From Candidatus Poribacteria bacterium (GTDB taxonomy: Bacteria; Poribacteria; WGA-4E; UBA9662): a stretch of DNA of 58,074 bases. Both the position numbers and the translations under genes were made by a program. The stretch covers positions 1 to 58,074 of the forward strand of contig JASMLX010000028.1 in NCBI GenBank assembly GCA_030748495.1. The letters run 5' to 3'. The notes beneath the pieces are model-generated. The model was not told the origin of the DNA and did no database searches. It saw only the letters and a list, made by a program, of their open reading frames with translations. This document shows positions 54,542 to 58,074 of the stretch, piece after piece (the first letter of the stretch is position 1; each line of letters begins with the position of its first letter).

Positions 54542-54730
54542 TTAATAAAATAGGGCGTAGGGGGCATCTTTAGCCTCCCACAGCATTCGATGACCTCTAC
54601 ACCTCTCTTTTTCACAAAGAGTCTCTTCTTAATCTTCTAATCCTTCATCGAGTTGACCTCCCTTCCAGTCGTATAAATTAGACCAGTATTCGAAACACCC
54701 GCTTTTCAACTCGGGGCATTGACTGGACAT
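54542..54730 (-). pseudogene. Small Cys-containing protein interrupted by TAA (copy A)
   Basis: The ATG at 54730 shares a base with the stop of the upstream gene (TAATG). The first 33 codons (SSQCPELKSGCFEYWSNLYD then GGQLDEGLED) end at a TAA (54629-54631); the same frame continues for 28 codons, CEKERCRGHRMLWEAKDAPY, to a TAA at 54542. The two halves read like one 62-residue protein with cysteine pairs. A related stretch lies at about 56888-56935. Either half may be a real small gene. Confidence 0.45.
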
Positions 54731-55242
54731 TATACTCCCTCCTCTAGGCCTCCTAGTTGAAGCAGGAAGAAGTCTAGGACTTCATCCTCGAAATAACCTT
54801 CGAGAGTACCACGGATCATCTCAATTTTTTCATGTGGGGTTAGGCCTGATTCATTCCTAACTGATCTTGCAAATTCACCTATTTCGGATAAGGTGTTTTC
54901 AAGATTGGATAGTAGGGCCAGTGACTTCTCCAACTGAATAGCCCTTTCCATTTTGGCATTTAGGTTGGCAAAAATTCCCGAGCTATTGACCCAATTATTG
55001 GTTTTTGACTGCTTTAATTCCGCCAGTTTTAACTTCAAGGTATCCATCTGCAACTCTAGAATTTTAAGTTGATTCACATCGTTGCGACTTCTTTCGGAAA
55101 TTTTCCCTTCCCACCAGCTTATCTCTTTGCTGAGTCGGTATATACCTTCGACTCGATTGGTAGGTGCAGACTCTATACCTCTGTCCAGAAAGGGTTGATA
55201 TAGATTTCGTGGTTTGTTAGAATCGTCCACGTATTCTGACAT
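54730..55242 (-). CDS. Hypothetical coiled-coil protein (170 aa)
   Basis: A soluble helical protein with a central coiled coil (VNQLKILELQMDTLKLKLAE) and an acidic C-terminal region (EGYFEDEVLDFFLLQLGG). No family recognised. Its stop overlaps the start of a small cysteine-containing frame. Codon use and gene packing resemble the neighbouring helicase region, so it is probably part of the same phage- or plasmid-like module. Confidence 0.55.
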   Translation of the reverse strand: MSEYVDDSNKPRNLYQPFLDRGIESAPTNRVEGIYRLSKEISWWEGKISERSRNDVNQLKILELQMDTLKLKLAELKQSKTNNWVNSSGIFANLNAKMERAIQLEKSLALLSNLENTLSEIGEFARSVRNESGLTPHEKIEMIRGTLEGYFEDEVLDFFLLQLGGLEEGV

Positions 55243-55437
55243 TTATAATATCCTTATAAAAATGGTTACCTGTTCTGATAACCAGTTAGATGCTATAAGC
55301 CTTTGAAACTTTGATAGCTTGGCCGCAATTGAAGATTAAGGGCTTTCTTTTTATCATTCCCCTTTTAGACTTAAGAGGACTCTCCTGATTTGCCAGGCTG
55401 ATTCTCTTCAACCCAGCTGTCGAAGCTTGTCCAAATT

Positions 55438-55839
55438 TTAACTGTTCCTATCCTTTCGATTTGCTTCATATTCTTGGCCTTGAATATATCTAAAATATTC
55501 ACTGACTCGGCAAAAAAAGATATCTTCGCTATCAACCAGGTAATACATAAGTAGTAAGTCAACAGGCCACTTGTCTGATGATATTTCTTTTAGATAACTG
55601 ATAGTAGACTCTGTAGGCCGTCTTAGCAAATGAATAACATCAACCGAAATCTCCTCTTTTTTTTCAGAAGATAATACTTGCAGGCTCATGGGTAAGGAAA
55701 ACGTTAACTCTCTTATCCTGTCAAGAATGCGGCGAGATCCTCTTAATCTTAAGCCCTGACCAGAGGGACCAGAGGGGATAAATTTTGGGTGTAGTGCTCG
55801 TGATATCGGTGCTCGTGACATTAGGTGCGGTCTTGGCAC
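55438..55839 (-). CDS. Hypothetical protein, probably the C-terminal part of the upstream gene
   Basis: 133 residues from a GTG (55839). The frame is open upstream without a start codon (GLYELRRSEADFLCTYDINT) back to a run of six T (minus strand) inside the upstream gene, so a one-base slip there would fuse the two. It contains a charged region and ends SEYFRYIQGQEYEANRKD. Another overlapping frame at its 3' end (TVKIWTSFDSWVEENQP, to 55371) makes the true end uncertain. Not recognised. Confidence 0.4.
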   Translation of the reverse strand: MPRPHLMSRAPISRALHPKFIPSGPSGQGLRLRGSRRILDRIRELTFSLPMSLQVLSSEKKEEISVDVIHLLRRPTESTISYLKEISSDKWPVDLLLMYYLVDSEDIFFCRVSEYFRYIQGQEYEANRKDRNS

Positions 55840-55886
55840 GTCAGTGTTGATATCATAGGTGCATAAAAAATCGGCCTCTGATCGCC

Positions 55887-56546
55887 TCAGTTCATATAGT
55901 CCAATTCCGTGGGTGTAAAAAAGTCACGAGCTAATCGGTTACTATGTGATTGGGAGCCGCCTAGCGCCTTTGCGAATTGGCTTTGATTCGTTGAAAGTTG
56001 CATTTTAAGAATCGAGACAAAATCCGAACTATACCTTTCTGTGAAATCGTTGAGGCTCATATGGTTGACAGTCCAAAAGTGTGTGAAAGCATCATCTTTT
56101 TTTAAGTTCCACCCGCCTGAATGTGCATTTTGAAGAAATTGAAAATGCTTTAATTCCTTTTCTGTTCTTTTATGCGATAATCTTCCTCCCGGTCTCATTC
56201 CCCACCTGCGCTGACTGTGGCAAATATTGTCAGGGTTGTTTCCCAGAATCGGTAACAATTTGGGGGGAGAGTCAATGTAACCAAACCTATTTACAATCTC
56301 ATCTTTAATTGATTGATCATCAATCTGAGATTCAATTACTTGACTGCATATGTGTCTGCGGATGACTGTCCATGCTTCAGAGTCAGTTAAACGGCGAGAA
56401 AGGTCCGAAAATTGGATAAGAGGATCGATAGATGTTTGCTCATTGATATCAAAATCCCTAATTTCGCCATTGAGGAGTTCCTGTATTTCGTCGATTCTTG
56501 CGTTAGTTTCTGCAATAGCTTCGTCGAATTCCATGTAGATACCCAT
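55887..56546 (-). CDS. Hypothetical protein (219 aa)
   Basis: No recognised domain. The N-terminus is helical and acidic (MEFDEAIAETNARIDEIQEL). RRWGMRPGGRLSHKRTEKEL and HFQFLQNAHSGGWNL are the most distinctive parts. Near the C-terminus SQFAKALGGSQSHSNRLARD resembles a helix-turn-helix. It either ends at TELDYMN or, with a -1 slip at TTTTTT (about 55917-55922), continues into the 55438-55839 frame. First gene downstream of the SSB-tailed gene on the minus strand. Confidence 0.5.
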   Translation of the reverse strand: MGIYMEFDEAIAETNARIDEIQELLNGEIRDFDINEQTSIDPLIQFSDLSRRLTDSEAWTVIRRHICSQVIESQIDDQSIKDEIVNRFGYIDSPPKLLPILGNNPDNICHSQRRWGMRPGGRLSHKRTEKELKHFQFLQNAHSGGWNLKKDDAFTHFWTVNHMSLNDFTERYSSDFVSILKMQLSTNQSQFAKALGGSQSHSNRLARDFFTPTELDYMN

Positions 56547-57036
56547 TTCGTATTTTAATATGCAGGGGGAGAAGGGTCTATCCCATTATCCGTATATGGC
56601 ACCCTACTCAAAATATGTTATCAACTTTATTTTTTTACCATCTACCCATAATTCATATTTGGGTAGGTGGTAGGTTTTTATTGTGCCTGTTTTGGTAGAG
56701 GTATTGAAAGTTCAGTTTTGGGATGTTGGCTTGCTAGTGGGAAGTAATTTGGGGTGGTTGGGCAGGCCCGCTCCTCTTGAAGTTGAGGTTTCAGCAGATC
56801 TGTGCTACAATAATTGGATCGTATTGATTTTCTCCATGTACACAAATATGGTTTAAATGAATTCTGGCCGCATGAAAACGGTCAGATTGGGCGTAGGGGC
56901 CATCTTAGCCGCCAAGCATAGTGATGACCTCTTGCCCCTTTTTTATACTTACCTGAAATCTGCTCTACATAATTATTCTTCCATCTCCTTTGTGGTAATC
57001 TCGTTATCTGTCTCGAGGAAGTCCTTTCTCAATTCC
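56547..57036 (-). other. Intergenic stretch containing the second small-ORF element (copy B)
   Basis: About 490 bases without an intact gene. Minus-strand sequence at about 56888-56935 matches copy A at 54553-54600 in the stretch AGAGGTCATC to CCCCTACGCCC, with one base missing in a central run. With that base restored it would code RGHHYAWRAKDGPYAQSD, parallel to RGHRMLWEAKDAPYALF of copy A. No start or ribosome binding site is certain. Confidence 0.45.
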
Positions 57037-57788
57037 CTTAGAAGGGAATGTCGTCATCATCCTCTTTGTCCTCATCGATATAACTAGGAATCCATGGGTA
57101 AACGTCTAAGGGCTGCTTGCCTCAATTTATAGTTAAGCTTAATGTTTGTGCCCGCAAAGATGAAATCTTTGGCGTCAGCATCTGGAGTCATTGGACCAAA
57201 TGTGTAATAAACAACTTCATACCCGTGGACATCATGATTATCCTCACTGGTAATTCCATTGAAATCATAGCCTCTTGTTCTCCTTAGCTCTTTGGACTCT
57301 TCATCAGTGTAATCTCCCTGAAAATTTATCAGGGGCGGCAATCCTAATTTATTTTTTGGAGTACTGTCCATCAGGCTTTGAAAAACAGGGTTGATTCCAA
57401 TCACGTTTTTTGGGTACTTGCTGCTAACTTCTATTGTGTCTATATCTTCTGTATCAGTGAACTGAAGATAAAGAATGCCTCTCCCTACCAAGACAGCTCC
57501 TTTTTCTTCATCATGACGATAATTCTCCCGGCGCCTACGGTGGGTGTAGTCAAAATGTGGTTCGAATCCTGATATAACCTTCTCAGTAGGATGGTGGCCC
57601 CAACCAAATTTTACATATCTATAAACCCCAAGTGGGTTTTCTTTGTCTTTCTCGATTATCCTGTTGAAAGCAGCGTTCATTTTAAACTGAGCCCGACCAT
57701 CAATACGCACAGTTGGTCGATTATTTCGTCCGACATATGGGGTAATGGGTGTTATGTCTGCCTCGTTAGAAAAGAAGTCTTCTGTCAT
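57037..57788 (-). CDS. Putative ssDNA-binding-type protein with SSB-like acidic tail in the +1 frame
   Basis: From ATG 57788 the frame codes 234 residues and stops at 57084 (RQAALRRLPMDS). The +1 frame from the same place gives QPLDVYPWIPSYIDEDKEDD followed by DDIPF and a TAA at 57037-57039. An acidic tail ending DDDIPF is the hallmark of bacterial SSB proteins, which use it to recruit DNA-repair and replication proteins. The body (VLVGRGILYLQFTDTEDIDT and HGYEVVYYTFGPMTPD) is beta-rich but I do not recognise an OB fold. A one-base slip or mutation near CTTAGAC (about 57105) would join the two. Phage or plasmid replication role inferred from the tail and the helicase downstream. Confidence 0.6.
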
Positions 57789-58074
57789 ATATATCCTAGG
57801 CCAAACTATTTCTCAGCCGCAATTATTCACGTTTGGGGGATTGCAACGCAGGTAGTCAGCACCTGTCAACCTTATTTATGCCAATTCCCTAAAAATTCAG
57901 CAGTTATTATTCAACAGTTTGGTCGAGTATTGCGCAGGGCTGGAGCAAAAGATGTATATGTTGGTGAAGTGGCTGAGCCTTCTTGTCTTGGTTTCCCAAC
58001 CCGAATTTACATAGCTAGTGCAACATCTAGCGTGATTTTCTGATTCAAAAATAACTCAGCAGGCATCGATCCGC
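57789..58074. other. Right edge, nothing assignable
   Basis: No gene I can support. On the plus strand an open frame includes IIQQFGRVLRRAGAKDVYVG, which faintly recalls helicase motif VI, but it has no plausible start and opposes the gene at 57037-57788. Confidence 0.3.

Noticed and set aside
57591..58043. Plus-strand frame with a helicase-motif-like QQFGRVLRRAG
   Set aside because: Most of it lies opposite the 57037-57788 gene, there is no plausible start, and the rest shows no helicase motif.
1..58074. CRISPR arrays, tRNA and rRNA genes
   Set aside because: No regularly spaced direct repeats and no cloverleaf or rRNA-like segments were noticed by eye. A covariance-model search would be needed to be sure.

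Overview
The window looks like a piece of a Gram-negative (LPS-type) bacterial chromosome from an uncultured, probably marine or host-associated lineage. A phytanoyl-CoA dioxygenase fused to HEAT repeats, a second PhyH protein, a sulfatase, several Gfo/Idh/MocA oxidoreductases, a CBM9/DUF5916 outer-membrane protein and very large TPR proteins together resemble Candidatus Poribacteria or a neighbouring FCB/PVC-like candidate phylum. That placement is by gene content only; no rRNA or tRNA gene is visible. UGA is a normal stop here: the prfB autoregulatory frameshift is present and several genes end in TGA.

Layout. 1-1 kb: truncated IS630-like transposase, a stand-alone receiver protein and a small unknown gene. 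1.3-1.6 kb: a headless glutaredoxin-like remnant. 1.8-7.8 kb (minus strand): SDR, NAD-epimerase, Gfo/Idh oxidoreductase, EamA transporter and a CBM9/DUF5916 barrel protein. 8.1-11.4 kb: an uncharacterised helical enzyme-like protein, an oxidoreductase fragment and a sulfatase with an unusual formylglycine site. 11.4-19.3 kb: two giant TPR proteins, a SIMPL lipoprotein and another Gfo/Idh protein. 19.4-26.7 kb: murJ, lnt, a diguanylate cyclase, prfB (programmed +1 frameshift) and lysS. 26.8-34.3 kb: envelope genes lolC/E, lolD, ilvE-like, bamA, ompH/skp and lpxD.

34.4-38.7 kb is the most striking region: two UbiA-family prenyltransferases (the second with the signature of digeranylgeranylglyceryl-phosphate synthase), a 2x[4Fe-4S] ferredoxin, a geranylgeranyl reductase and a geranylgeranylglyceryl-phosphate synthase. 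This is most of the archaeal ether-lipid pathway, placed directly after bamA-ompH-lpxD. The reductase reads through a single in-frame TGA exactly where homologues have a conserved cysteine, and a hairpin with a G-starting apical loop lies 20 nt downstream. It is therefore a candidate selenoprotein.

39.4-46 kb: divergent malate synthase, Eis-like acetyltransferase, a frameshifted 4-oxalocrotonate tautomerase, PhyH-HEAT fusion and a Spy/CpxP-like coiled-coil protein. 46.1-49.4 kb is a gene graveyard: degenerate IS1-family transposase, a decayed URO-D-family gene and a degenerate IS5-family transposase. 49.5-51.8 kb: M14 carboxypeptidase, PhyH fragment and PhyH dioxygenase. 51.8-57.8 kb (minus strand) is a probable decaying phage or plasmid module: HNH-SF2 helicase with a frameshift and an amber codon, coiled-coil proteins, small cysteine-containing reading frames present in two related copies, and a protein whose next reading frame encodes an SSB-like acidic DDDDIPF tail.
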